A DNA stretch of 64,000 bases. It comes from Setoptus koraiensis (taxonomy: Eukaryota > Arthropoda). Every line of letters starts with the position of its first letter. The first letter of the stretch is position 1. Of the stretch, positions 1-11,506 are shown in pieces. The notes under the pieces were generated by a model. It was not told where the DNA came from. It saw only the letters and a list, made by a program, of their open reading frames with translations, and made no database searches. The stretch lies in contig CM106586.1 of assembly GCA_048013815.1 (NCBI GenBank), forward strand, positions 17,608,001 to 17,672,000. The letters run 5' to 3'. Both the position numbers and the translations under genes were made by a program.

Positions 1-1864
1 AACATTTTATTATCGTCGCATTTGTTTGCTTTTGTGCGCTCTCCAATGGACACTCTCCGATAGATACTGTGTCCTCTATGTGAGCATCACAACTTACTAA
101 TGCAATTGTATCGCATTTATATGATATTACATCATATAATATTAGATTATGTAACACACATTAATTGCAAACATTGCAAACGCTGGTCAACTGCGATATT
201 TATATGCGATCGTTGTGTGTGCACGTTGGTATGGCACAACAAACACACAAATACAAATATCGTGTGGCCATAAACAACAAACTGCCCAATGCCCAGCGTG
301 ATGCAACCGCCATTTGACCATTTGAAATATATTTGACCAGTTGAAATGATTGTTTGCCAATTGACGCGCTTGCAAATTTGTTTGCGCCGTCCATTTGTCG
401 AGCATCATTTGTGTGTTACATCACACTCACACTTGTATCGCATATGTATCACTCGCACATAATAACTTGATAATAATAATAATAATAACTTGAACTCGAA
501 ACATGATCATGTCAGCGCTAATGATGCCCCCACAAACAATGACCCGCTGATTGAGTTGTTGCCCGCGCACCGCTGACCAGTCCGTTTCAGCTCGTTGTTG
601 TCGCTGGCCCAGCGCTGGCCGGCCCGAAGCAGCGCCGGCCGGCCCGAAGATTGGCCGCAAGATGGAGACGAAACAAAGATTGGCCGCGAGACGGACACGA
701 AATGAAGATTGGCCGCGAGACGGACACGAAATGAAGATTGGTTGGCGAAGATGAAAAAACATGAATCGACGGTGCAGCCCGCCGGTCTGCGGGCCGGCAC
801 ACTATTCCGCCGGAGCGTCGGGCCGCAGTGACGGGCCGGAGTGGCGTCCGGAGCGACGTGCCGAGCTGGTCGCGCAAAACGGCCGCTCGGCGAGGGCAGA
901 CTCACTGGCACAAGTGAGCGAGATAAACGGGCGAGAGTCACTTTCGCCCGTCCCATTTATCCCGAAATTGGGGCCCTCGGCTGCGAATGGGCCGACGCAC
1001 AGGCCGGCCTAGTCCGCTGGCAGTGGCACTTTGGAGCGGCAGCAACGCCGGCAGCCAAGCCAATAGCCTACATCGGCGCACAGATATCATCGCTCATTGC
1101 GACGTAATTAATTAGCTCGCCACCTAAAAATAAGCGCTCATCACACACTGTTGCGTTTTCGATTTTCTCTTTTCACCTTTCTCTCGGCGTCGGCCGGCGT
1201 CGGCCGGCTTGTCCGGCCACCGGGCTTCTGCTGGCTTCGGTCGGCCGGCCGGGCCGCCGGCTGAGTGCAGTCGCGGCTCAATAAATTACGCAACGACGGC
1301 CGAGCCAGCGCGATAACGAGCGTCGCCATTACGACGACAAGCGGCCACTTGTTTGCCTCGGAGCGATCGCCGGCGCAACCGGCCGGCGCTGACCGGCCCA
1401 GTGAGCTAAATTTGGCGTAGAGCCAATTCACTTTCCATATTGTGGGCAATTGTTGCGCAACTTGCAACATGAACGGCGCACAAGCACGCCAACGGGTGCC
1501 CATTTCGCTCGTGAGCCCTCTATTTATAGGCGGTCGGTCTCGTGCCCGCGACAACGGGCCGGGCTCCGCTCGACACCCGAGCTCGCCCGTTTGCTCGTCG
1601 CTTTTGGCTGGCTCGTCACTTTTTAGTTTGTTTGTCGCCCGTTTGTTTGCAGTTTGCTTGCAGTTTGTTTGCACTTGGCTTGCAGTTTGCCTGCAGTTTG
1701 CTTGGTTGGCGCTGTCGAAAAACCCGCCAGACAGACGCGAGAAAAGTGGCCGGCGTGGCGCAATGATTACAGCTAATTAAAATAATCACGGCGCAGTGCC
1801 ATTAGTCACACAGTGGCCCATATTTACTCTATGGCGGCACAACAGCACTTACCTGTTCACCGCT

Positions 1865-2032
1865 CACCTGTGCAATGCACAGCGTGTGTAACGGTCACCT
1901 GTGTCTTACAAAGTGTGTAACGGTCACCTGTGCACTGCAAAGTGCGCAACGGTCACCTGTGCCTTGCAAAGTGCGCAACGGTTACCTGTGCATTAAAAAG
2001 TGTTACCTGTGCATTAAAAAGTGTTACCTGTG
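1865..2032. repeat. Tandem array, 29-31 bp then 21 bp units with CACCTGT
   Basis: Seven units begin at 1865, 1896, 1925, 1954, 1983, 2004 and 2025. The first four spacings are 29-31 bp and share the words CACCTGTG, AAAGTG and CGCAACGGT. The unit then shortens to 21 bp (TACCTGTGCATTAAAAAGTG). Each unit starts with the E-box-like CACCTG or TACCTG. Confidence 0.9.
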
Positions 2033-2174
2033 GCCGGTGGCCGGGCGTCACGAGAGTCGGCGAGCGTTGAGTTTGCTGGTCGCTTTATTATTTTCATTAG
2101 TTTACATTGGGTTCGCATTAAGTGGGCAGCGAGTGCAGCCATTAAAAGTGCCGTTATCTCTCTATTATGTCAAC

Positions 2175-2239
2175 CTGTGTGTGTGTGTGTGTGTGTGTCG
2201 TAGCACAACGAAGCCAAACACACACACACACACACACAA
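2175..2239. repeat. (GT)n followed by (CA)n, forming an inverted repeat
   Basis: A GT run (2175-2198) is followed after about 18 bp by a CA run (2217-2239). The two are complementary, so this microsatellite pair can fold into one long hairpin. Confidence 0.9.
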
Positions 2240-2291
2240 CTTGACAAGATGGTTTGAGCGCCGATCGGAGTGGCTCGACTCGACGCCGCAC

Positions 2292-2335
2292 ATACATTAT
2301 GTAATACAAATAGCTATTTGTATTACATAATGTAT
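2292..2335. repeat. Perfect 44-bp palindrome
   Basis: The left arm (2292-2313) begins ATACATTATGTAATAC and ends AAATAG. The right arm (2314-2335) is its exact reverse complement with no spacer. It is AT-rich inside GC-rich surroundings. Confidence 0.95.
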
Positions 2336-2783
2336 TTGATATTGTGCATCCCGCTTGATATTACGCAATAGCCGATGGTGCTCACACAAAACAAGCCAAG
2401 CGACCAGCTGACAACGCACAACAACAACATATAAATAACAACTGTGCAACTGGCTGATCACTCATTGCGAGACTCATTGTGCGCAATGACTGATGCAACG
2501 CTGCTGTCACTCACTACCTGTCCGCTGCTGGCGCTGCTGGCTGGTGCTGGCCAGGCCAGGCCAGGCCAAGCGCTACGACACAGGCCCTGCGAGAGTGGCA
2601 AGCGAGCGAATAACGGTGAGCAATGACGCACAGTGAGAGTTGCGATGCTCAACAGCAAACTCACGCGGCTACTTAAATACGGAATGTTGCGCAACCAAGC
2701 AACGCATAAAGTACATTAAACCCATTAAACTAACTGGCCGAAATGTCCTAACTTGGGCCGGTGCAACGCCGTTTACTTTCGCC

Positions 2784-2828
2784 GTCCACTCACTGGCCGT
2801 CCACTCACTGGCCGTGCACTCACTGGCC
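2784..2828. repeat. 15-bp tandem repeat, 3 copies
   Basis: The unit GTCCACTCACTGGCC starts at 2784, 2799 and 2814; the third copy differs by one base. Confidence 0.9.
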
Positions 2829-2907
2829 GAGCCTCACGTCTGACGTTTGACGTTTGCCTGACGCTTCCAGCGGCGCCACTCAATATTCAGCCCTGCCGAT
2901 GGCCAGC

Positions 2908-2950
2908 GCACACACACACGCACACGCACACACACACACACACGCACGCA
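2908..2950. repeat. (CA)n microsatellite with CG interruptions
   Basis: The sequence is a run of CACACA interrupted by CACG steps. Confidence 0.9.
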
Positions 2951-3163
2951 TCAGCTGGCCGCTCAACAGGCGGTTGGCTCACGATTGTCGAGCCATTTAT
3001 TAGCTAATATTATTACTATTATTACTATTGGTATTATAACTATTATTACTATTAGTATTATTATTACTATCGTTATTATTATTGGTCTCATGTCATTAGC
3101 GCGCGCCTTGAATTGCAGGACCGCTCACCTGTCCGCCGGGCGGCGACCAGTGGCACGCCCATG

Positions 3164-3222
3164 ACGGTGCGGCCGCAGCCGCACCGTTGGAGCAGCGTGC
3201 GAGTACCCTAGGGTACTCGCAC
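3164..3222. repeat. Two adjacent hairpins, the second a perfect 26-bp palindrome
   Basis: At 3164-3187 the arms ACGGTGCGG and CCGCACCGT flank a 6-base centre. At 3197-3222 a perfect spacerless palindrome (half GTGCGAGTACCCT) follows 9 bp later. Confidence 0.9.
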
Positions 3223-3357
3223 CGCGCCACTCGTCCGCGCCACTCGTCCGGGCGACAATTGCGCAAATTAGCTATTATGCAACATTATTATTACTATGCC
3301 AAATTGTGCATTGGCTATGTGGCTGCGCAGCCAACGAAACTGTGCCGAATTGAAACT

Positions 3358-3462
3358 GGCACCAACGGCACCAACGGCACCAACGGCAACAACGGCAACA
3401 ACGGCAACGACAGCAGCGACAACAGCGACAGCAACAGCAGCAACGACAGCAACGACAGCAAC
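3358..3462. repeat. Impure ACN trinucleotide tract
   Basis: Triplets ACC, AAC, GGC, CAG and CGA alternate in phase. The tract opens all three plus-strand frames, giving low-complexity Thr, Asn and Ser reading frames that I do not regard as genes. Confidence 0.85.
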
Positions 3463-3964
3463 AGCGGCATTAGCAATAATAAGCGCTAATAATAATAACA
3501 AGATTCAACAGGTAGTTGCGTCATTCCGCTTGTCAGTTGGTCGCTTGGCCGGCCTGTGGATCATGTGGCTACCATGTCATACTGTATCATCATGGTATCC
3601 AAGTTGCATCACGACAAAAATACCCGGCGCCGCTCATTAGCTGCTGCTGTTTGTTGCGATTAATAATGCAAATAGTGCCGATGAGTTTGTAATGCCGCTA
3701 TACCGCTATATGATAAAGCTTGTGATACCGTTACACTCATGATGCAACTTGTATTGCTGTTGTTACGTAAGCAGCATTACGTAAGTATCAGCAGCCTTAG
3801 CGATGTATGATGGCGACGCTCGACTCAAGCGGCAATCGAGCAAGATGATGAAACGGCGCCAGTCGGACCTGTCGGCCCGATGGGCAAGCGGCGTCCGGCA
3901 GCGGCCGTTTTGAGCGAGCGCACTATTCATTTACTATATTTATATTGGCGCCAGTGGTGGCTTG

Positions 3965-4041
3965 CTATACTCACCTGTCCAGCTACCTGGCTCGAACAGG
4001 TAGCCGGACAGGTGAGTATAGGCTGGACAGGTGAGTATAGC
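3965..4041. repeat. Long hairpin with a duplicated right arm (ACCTGTCC/GGACAGGT)
   Basis: The left arm 3966-3989 pairs with 3997-4020 over 24 bp with one mismatch and a 7-base loop. A second copy of the right arm at 4022-4041 is an exact complement of 3965-3984. Both right arms contain ACAGGTGAGT, a consensus 5' splice-site sequence, and CAGGTG is an E-box. Confidence 0.9.
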
Positions 4042-4075
4042 ATGCAGAGGGACGGACGCGAATGCAAATGAGCCC

Positions 4076-4091
4076 AAAAAAAAAAAAAAAA
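4076..4091. repeat. Poly(A) run
   Basis: About 16 consecutive A residues. I see no upstream SINE-like body or target-site duplication. Confidence 0.8.
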
Positions 4092-4626
4092 GTTGAGCCG
4101 GTGTGTCGAGCAGCCAACCTGTTTGCTGCTGGACAAACCGGACAAACAGTCGGTCGGAACTGTGCTCGCTTCTCAATTCGTTTTGGCTCGAGCGATGCGA
4201 CATGTCTCTGTGCGCACTTTTGTCCGCCACAAAACGACTAGTGTCGCCAAAGTGCCATGTCCGGTTATATTATTTATTTGCAGCTCGGCCGTGCGATTTG
4301 TTTATCTGTTTGTGTCAGACATTGCCGGCCGCTGATATGCGGCCACTGGCATCCCACGCCGATAACCGCAAGTTGCTCGCCAGAGCAACTTGCGCCAAGA
4401 CAGTGGACGCAACAGCAAACGGCAGCAAACGGCCGGCAACGGCGGCCAACTTTCGCTGGCGAGAAAGCAAAAGGTAAATTTCTCTCGTCCGCACACAACA
4501 AGCGCCGCTTGTGTCCCGATGATCGGCTGATTAATCGATTTGTCCGGCTCACCGTTGGCGCCTTCATGGCGTCCGAAGCCGCGCACCCGATTCAGGGGGA
4601 GCCAACTAGCGGCCCGTCCGGGCTGC

Positions 4627-4716
4627 GGCTGACCGGCGCTGACCGGCGGCTGACCGGCGGCTGACCGGCGCTGACCGGCGGCTGACCGGCGGCTGACCGG
4701 CGGCCGACCGGCGACC
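4627..4716. repeat. CTGACCGGCG tandem array (11-12 bp unit)
   Basis: About eight copies of GCTGACCGGCG(G) alternate between 11 and 12 bp. The array drifts into GACCGGCGACC at its right end. Confidence 0.9.
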
Positions 4717-5039
4717 GCTCGACCTGGCGCATTCGTCTTGCGGCACACAAAGTTCGCATCATGCGTCGGTGGTCGCCAAGACCGATACATGGATGCGATG
4801 ATCAGATGAACGGCTCAAACGAGTGGCGTGCGAGCAGCCAGTGTCAAAAGTTTGCATCACAAGTTTGCATCGCAAGTTTGCTCAGGCCGCCAGCAAACGG
4901 ATATTGCAGCGCATGACCTGCGTTTGTGTGCCAATCACGCCGTTCAGCGCTAGTTGACGGAGTCGCTCGAACGGGGGCGCCCGGCGTCGCTGCTCACTGT
5001 TGGCGTGATCGCCGTGCCAACGGCCTCTCGGCGTCCGGC

Positions 5040-5115
5040 GCAACCGGCCCGACACTCGCAGCGAAGCAACCGGCCCGACGCTCGCAGCGAAGCAACCGGC
5101 CCGACGCTCGCAGCC
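5040..5115. repeat. 26-bp tandem repeat, 3 copies
   Basis: Units start at 5040, 5066 and 5092. The shared core is GCAACCGGCCCGACGCTCG, followed by CAGCGAA. Confidence 0.9.
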
Positions 5116-5549
5116 GCCGACGCCACTGATGCAAACGAGAAAAAGTGTGCGTGCCTATCATTATGTAATGACGCTGATTAATAGGTCATTGACTGAGCGC
5201 AAACATTTCATCGTCGTCGTCGGCGTCATCATCGTGCTCGTCATGGTCGTCGGCGTCATGAGCGGCCGCTGCCGCTACAAAAGTTGCTTCGCGCCGTTCA
5301 TTTATCTGTCCATTTATCTGTCAGTCGGTCAGTCAGTCAACAAGTCAGCTGCGAGCATTGGTCAGTCAGTTTCATTGGCGAGCGCCATTCATTCGGCATC
5401 ATCACGATAAAAAGTCATCACCGTCGCTCAGCTCATAGCATCACCTGAGCCCGAGGGATCAGCTGATGGATGCTTTTGGCGGCGAGCGTCACTTTTGGCC
5501 GGGCCGAGCCACGCGAAGCCGAGCCGAGCAACGATCGCTGACAGTTGCT

Positions 5550-5661
5550 GCCGGTCAGCTGACGGCGCTGATGCTGGTCAGCTGACGGCGGTGTTGCCGG
5601 TCAGCTGACGGCGGTGTTGCCGGTCAGCTGACGGCGGTGTTGCCGGTCAGCTGACGGCGTG
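5550..5661. repeat. 23-bp tandem repeat with palindromic GTCAGCTGAC core
   Basis: Five units start at 5550, 5573, 5596, 5619 and 5642 with a strict 23-bp period. Each contains the 10-bp palindrome GTCAGCTGAC with a CAGCTG E-box at its centre. The middle copies are nearly identical. Confidence 0.95.
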
Positions 5662-6582
5662 AAAGCCGGACGACGCAATCAGAGCGCGTGCGCCCCCTCT
5701 CGGCTCGCCTGGGCAAGCCGGGCCTGGGCAACGGTGTGACGCAAATTTGACAATTGAATTATGGCAACAGGTGCCAGAATAAGAATGGACTAAGAATAGA
5801 CTGGCCAGAGAAGGCGCCCAGCGTCGAGCGAAAGCTGAGCGCTGAATGCACCGGCACCAAACAGTGGATAATTTGCATTGTTTGTATGCAAAATATTTGT
5901 ATACAACGCTCACACAAGCGGCGCAACAACCCCGAACAATCCCAAACAATGTTTTGAGTGGCCCATTGAGCGGTTGCCAGCGCAAAAGTAGGTTGAGCAT
6001 GATGATGATTTGATTTCTAATTTCGAGCCTCACTCTCAGTGAGCCTCTCTGAGTCAGTCACTCAGGCCGCTGATTAGCTTGGTGCCGGATGTCGCTGGCG
6101 GATCAACGAGTGGCTGGCAAATGTGGCCAGAGAGAGAGAGAGCTTGTCAGAGAGAATTGATCTATCGCTTCCTAGTTGCTCATTACATAATAACGCAGCG
6201 CAACACAAAGCCACTTGCCGGGTGATTTATATAGGGCGCTCTCTCTCGCTCTTCTATTTCGGTTGTCGGTTGTCGGTATTAGTGGCGCAACGGCACATCT
6301 TTCATCGGCGCTGCGTGCCTGGGCGAGCCGCCGGAGCCCATCGACGGGAACGGCAACTCAATGGAGTCGAGCGCCATTGAGCTGGCCAGTTTTAGCCTAA
6401 AACTTTCAGGGAATTGCAGCGAGCGGTGAGTGATAGGTGAGCGCAATTAGAATTACAATGCATCATTTGGGCCGGCGTTGCCATGATCGATTTGCTCAAT
6501 CAACAACAACAGCAATTCACCCCATTTCGGCGCCCATTCGCACAGGTGACTCGCCCGAGCCAGCGAGCAGTAAAAGTGTATG

Positions 6583-6630
6583 CACAACAACAACAGCAAC
6601 AACGACAGCAACGACAGCAGCAACAACAGT
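6583..6630. repeat. CAA/CAG trinucleotide tract
   Basis: An impure CAACAACAGCAACGACAG tract. It gives a Gln-rich frame with no other coding evidence. Confidence 0.85.
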
Positions 6631-7458
6631 GTGATTCGCGCCAGTCACTGGTGAGCAGCGGACACGGCATTGGCTAATGCACTGACGGCATTAATGCGCC
6701 GGGTGCCCGAACAAGCCGAGCGACGCAAGCGATTGAGAGATGAATCTTTAATTTATCGCCAGCATGCGTATTATGTAATGTATGTTGTGCAATGCGTAAT
6801 CTATTCACCTGAGCAATAATAAACATGCTGCAACCTTGCCAATGTGTGTGGGTACACACAATTGTACACAATTGTGTTGCGCAATGATGCCTCATTAATA
6901 ATGAGTCATTATGCCGGAGAAAGGCAGACTGTGAGCTGGACACAAGCATTCCAATCGGCCCGACAGTTCAGTGGCCCGTCATCGCAGACTGACTGCCGCT
7001 CGGTGCGGTGCGGTGCGATGCCGAGCGACGCGATGCGGTTCGGGTGAAGGGTGCACTTGTCGTGTCGCTGTTGCCAACAATGCGCAACATCAACTCTCGC
7101 TGTCGCTGTTAATATTCACGGCATGCTCGTTGCGTCATCGACGCCAAATCACCCGCACCCGTCCGGACTCACCCGCAATCGCCCGCAATCGGCTCGAGCG
7201 GCTCCCGGCGCGAGATGTCGCTCTGTCTAGACAACATCTAGCAGATATGGCTCGCGCTTTGTTTGAGACTGGACGCCCACAGCGGCGCCAATTTGCTCAT
7301 AATCTGCTCTCTATTTCGCCTATTTATTAATATTACTATTTATTTATTGTCCGTGCAATCAGCAGGGCCGATTTGCGATCACGGCCAGCGTCTGTTGTGG
7401 CCAATGATAGGGCGACAACGAACGCAAACCGAGTTACCGAGTCAGCTGGTCGCTCGCT

Positions 7459-7525
7459 GACAGTTGCCCCTGTGACAGTTGCCCCTGTGACAGTTGGCTC
7501 GCTGTGACAGTTGGCCGGCTGACAG
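7459..7525. repeat. TGACAGTTG tandem array (about 15 bp, drifting)
   Basis: Five copies of TGACAGTTG(G/C)C occur; the first spacings are 15 bp (TGACAGTTGCCCCTG) and later ones drift. Confidence 0.85.
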
Positions 7526-7709
7526 TTGGCCCGCAAAGATGGCGAGATTGCGCGATGGCCAGTGACTCCAATACCGTATTAGTGATACCGTATTAGCGAT
7601 ACAAAGTGAATCAACTATGCAATTGCAATTGATCCGATCGCAAACTGCACACTGCACACTGCGAGCAAACTGTATCAAACAGCCGATAACGTGAGCCCGT
7701 TACTCGTGA

Positions 7710-7728
7710 CACTGTCACGGTGACAGTG
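7710..7728. repeat. Perfect 19-nt palindrome
   Basis: The half-site CACTGTCAC and its complement GTGACAGTG flank one central base. Confidence 0.9.
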
Positions 7729-7750
7729 AGCACACAGCTGACTGCTCACT

Positions 7751-7829
7751 GACAGTCAGCTGTTGGTCTGTTGACAGTCAGCTGTTGGTCTGTCGACAGT
7801 CAGCTGTTGGTCTGCTGACAGTCGGCTGA
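7751..7829. repeat. 22-bp tandem repeat with CAGTCAGCTG core
   Basis: Units start at 7751, 7773, 7795 and 7817 with exact 22-bp spacing. The core GACAGTCAGCTGTTGGTCTG carries a CAGCTG E-box. The last copy is partial and has CGGCTG. Confidence 0.95.
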
Positions 7830-8589
7830 TCGGGTGATGAGTGCAACAAGTTCGCTCTGTGTGATCACAATGTGTGATGATGACGTAACTGCAGTGGGAG
7901 TTACACTAACGGCGGGCCATTATTGGGCCGCCGTTAGCCGCCGTTGGCCCGTGCCGTTGACACCTGTCAAAGTGGCACTCATTGTCATGAGACTGACAAT
8001 GGCGACTAACAATGCTCGCCAGCTATAAATGGTTGTTTGTTTGCTGTCGACTGTGTTGGGGCTTATCATTAGTGCTGTGAATGTCATGACTAACAATGTT
8101 TGTCTTTGTCTCAATGGTTGTGTCATGTGAAAGTGATACAATGAGCGCGACGAGCACACACCGACCAAAATGGCAACCAAACTGGAATTTGCATTTGGAA
8201 TTTAGCGAGACCATTTGCAATCATTTGGCAGCGTGTGCCATTGCGTAAGTTTAGTCTAATTAAACCGGCCGAGCATGAAGGTGATGATGTCGGCTGGCGG
8301 TTGCACTTTGACACATACGGCTCACTAACTGGCTCTGTTGCTGTTGTTGCTGTTGCTGTCAGTCGGCCGAGATTGTATCACATCTCTAGACTGTGTCGGC
8401 CGTTTAGGCTGCACCAGATCTCTGGACGGCCTATCAGCTGTGTCAGACAGACGGCTCTGAATCGGGCATTAAGCTCGCTCAAATTCAAATGGCGGGCCAG
8501 ATAAGTTGTTTGGGTTAGTGTGGCGAGCAACAGGCGATGACATTCATCACGGCTCGGCTCAGGTGGGCGCGGGGTGAATGAACGCCGGA

Positions 8590-8656
8590 CAGCAGCCGCA
8601 ACAGCGACACCAGCGACAACAGCGACAACAGCGACAGCGACAACGACAACAGCGAC
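8590..8656. repeat. Impure CAG/CGA/CAA trinucleotide tract
   Basis: GACAACAGCGACAACAGCGACAG-type triplets stay in one phase across about 65 bp. Confidence 0.85.
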
Positions 8657-8991
8657 TGGCGGAGCCGTAAATGAGCAACAATGATTGCAGCCAGCCAGCC
8701 AGCCAGTGAGAGTGGCAATTATTTGAATGGACACACTCGCTTGCGCAACTGTCCATGCGGCCGCCGCCGGTCAGCGGGCCGGCAACGGGCAAGCGAGCAC
8801 TGTCCGTTGCGCAACGACTGTCCACTCGCGACTGTGCACTGGCGAGTGGCGACCGTCCACTGGCGAGTCGCAACCGTCCGCCGTTGCGCAACAACTGGCC
8901 GGCGCCAACAGTGTCGCCTCCGTGCGACACTATGCTATTATCGCTTGGCGACGCAGCGCAGGCGCGACAGGTGAGATACGGGCACAGGTGC

Positions 8992-9116
8992 GCGGGCGAG
9001 ATGCAGCGGCGGGCACGCGGGCGAGATGCAGCGGCGGGCACGCGGGCGAGATGCAGCGGCGGGCACGCGGGCGAGATGCAGCGGCGGGCACGCGGGCGAG
9101 ATGCAGCGGCGGGCGT
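8992..9116. repeat. 25-bp GC-rich tandem repeat, 5 copies
   Basis: Units start at 8992, 9017, 9042, 9067 and 9092; all five are identical up to the last few bases. The core is GCGGGCGAGATGCAGCGG. Since 25 is not a multiple of three, the array keeps several overlapping frames open; I do not call a gene. Confidence 0.95.
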
Positions 9117-10242
9117 GCCTTCCCGGCGCCGCTCTCTTGTGGGCTGACGATCGGCCGGCCGGGCGACATTTTCGGCGCGCAGCAGCTCGGGCCGCATCAC
9201 TGTAACATCGCTCATTGGAACATCATTCATTCATATCTCCCATTGTGATATCATTACATTTGGCCACCGCATTATGCTCTGACAGCGAGCGGCTGTGCGC
9301 ATGGGGCGCTGCAGCGCGCTTGATGGATGATAATTTGCGAGATCGATAGATAAACGGCGGCCAGTGGCTGACGAATTTGCACTTGGCTGTTGTGGCGCAA
9401 CAGGCAAGCGCAAATTTATCTCTGGCAAGTTTATCCGTTCGCATGGCGGCCGGTCAGTCATGCTAACTTGGTGTCGGCGGCAGCGACACTGGACGGCCCA
9501 CTCGGCCGGGCCGGATCGCGATGCGGGCGCTCGCCGTCCGAGATTCGCCGTTGGAAATTGGCGACTCGCGGCTCGCCGTTGACGGCTCGCCAGTGGCAGC
9601 TCGCCATTGGAGGTTCGCGGGACGACGAGATAATAATAGCCGTTGGCCGGCAGTGATAGCGGCGGCGCCAATTTATATTCGTCATGTCGAGCGGCGTTGG
9701 AATTGCGAGTGGCGTTCGCCGGCGCCGCCAAACTGTGGCCAATTTCGAAAATCAAAAGTGACCGGCGCTTCCTGTTGCGGCCGGCAAGCGGCCGCACGCT
9801 CATGATTAATAATACCTGATGACGTAACGTTATCAGTGTATATTTATACACACACGGTTTATATACACACGGCTAATCGAGCGGCCAGCGGTGGCCGGCC
9901 ATTTATCTCTCTCTCTCTCTTGTCAGTTTGTTTAGCTGGTCGGTTTGTCAGATTGGCGGCGAGATTGTGTGTGTCGGTTAGTTGGTCGGCGCCAGTTAGC
10001 TGCGAGGCGACCTGTCATCGGCGCGCTGCACACGCCGGCCAACGGGCTTGTGACGCAACGTTGTGACTCCAGGTAACGGTGGCGCCAGGTAACGGTGGCG
10101 CCAACAGCGGCCGCGGCGCCAACAGGTAGCGCGAACGGGCACCAATAGGCGCGATAACTCGAAATAACTGACCGGCTGACCGATGCTGGCACCGGCGCCG
10201 CTCAGCCGGCCGGCGCGCCCATTACAATCACAATCACAGTGC

Positions 10243-10300
10243 TAATAATAATAATAACAGTAATAATAATAGCGATAATAGCAATAATGATAATAATAAC
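10243..10300. repeat. TAA/ATA trinucleotide tract
   Basis: TAATAATAATAA is interrupted by CAG, GCG and GCA triplets that keep the phase. Confidence 0.85.
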
Positions 10301-10359
10301 GGCAATGATGATCGCAACGGCCGACGCTGGCCGCCTAGCGGACGCAGCGGCAACCCATC

Positions 10360-10408
10360 GCGGGCGACTTATTGCGGGCGACCCATCGCGGGCGACTCAT
10401 CGCTGGCC
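10360..10408. repeat. 16-bp tandem repeat, 3 copies
   Basis: The unit is (A/T)TCGCGGGCGAC(T/C)(T/C)A with small variation. Confidence 0.8.
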
Positions 10409-11426
10409 AGTGGCCACTAGCGGCCCATGTTGTATATGACAGTCGTGTGTCTAGTCGCATTATGACCGGACATACGCGATTGGGCACAACGACGTCGCGC
10501 AACTAGTTCACCTGTTGCGCCGACCGGCCACCGGACAGACAACAGCGTCGGCAGTTGGCGCCATCGGGCCCATCATTGCACATGACGGACAGTGTGCGAT
10601 TGCGCTGGCGTTGGCCGGTCGCCGTTGGGTGGGTTCGCCCAGTCGAAGGTCGCCCACTCCAAATGCGAATCGGAGCGGCATTACGTAAGCGCAATGTTGC
10701 ATGCAATTTGTCTGCAGCAAGTGCCGCTCCCGTCGGAACGGCAATTGCAAATTAGGGCCCGTTCGCCGCCGACACATGCTGCGGATCTTTGTCGGGATGC
10801 CCTGGGTGCACCCAAACGCTCGCCGGCTTCACGCGGCCCGAGCTCGCATCAGCGTTCGTTCATGTCGGCCCGTTTCGGCTCGTTTCCGTTCATTTTAGTG
10901 CCGGGGCGACCTCAGTGGCGACCGTGCATGCGGCGGATATCGATGGACAGTGCCGATGCTTGCCCGCGGAGCTACCGCCGATGCGGCCCATGCAAACGCA
11001 TCATGCAAACGCATTTTGCAATACATTACGCAACGATGCACGACGTGAGCGCCGTTAAGTCGGACGTATGTGGGCAACACTCACTTGTCTTGTATAAGTT
11101 ATATATTATGTAATTATATATGTTTATGTGCTTACATGCCGCATGCATACAAATATAAATATAATAGTAATAGTAATAAATACCGGCCAATAACACAGGC
11201 GACGCGGTGGGCGTCGGTAAATGTCGGTCAATCATTGCGCGACAGGCCGGCCGGTCGGCCAGCCTGATCAGCCGAAGCAACAGGTGAATGGCGAGCTGGC
11301 CAGTAGCTCGGCTAGTTGGCGTTGTTGCGCCAGCAAATGCTGCCAACAATTGCCATTGCCCAAACACTATCTGCCTGTCCGGTTAGTTGCGACAAGCGCT
11401 CAATGGAAAGTGCCCATGGGCTCCTC

Positions 11427-11506
11427 ACCTGTATATAGCTCACCTGCACAGCTCACCTGTACAGCTCACCTGTATAGCTCACCTGTACAGCTCACCTGTA
11501 TAGCGA
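11427..11506. repeat. 13-bp tandem repeat of CACCTGT(A)(T/C)AGCT
   Basis: Six successive units of CTCACCTGTATAG or CTCACCTGTACAG at 13-bp spacing, then a degenerate TACCTGTG. The varying bases alternate TATA and TACA. Confidence 0.95.

Noticed and set aside
4076-4091. Poly(A) as the tail of a SINE or retrocopy
   Set aside because: There is no A/B-box body, target-site duplication or second copy visible in the window.
8992-9116. CRISPR-like array
   Set aside because: Units are directly adjacent, with no unique spacers, and the host looks eukaryotic.
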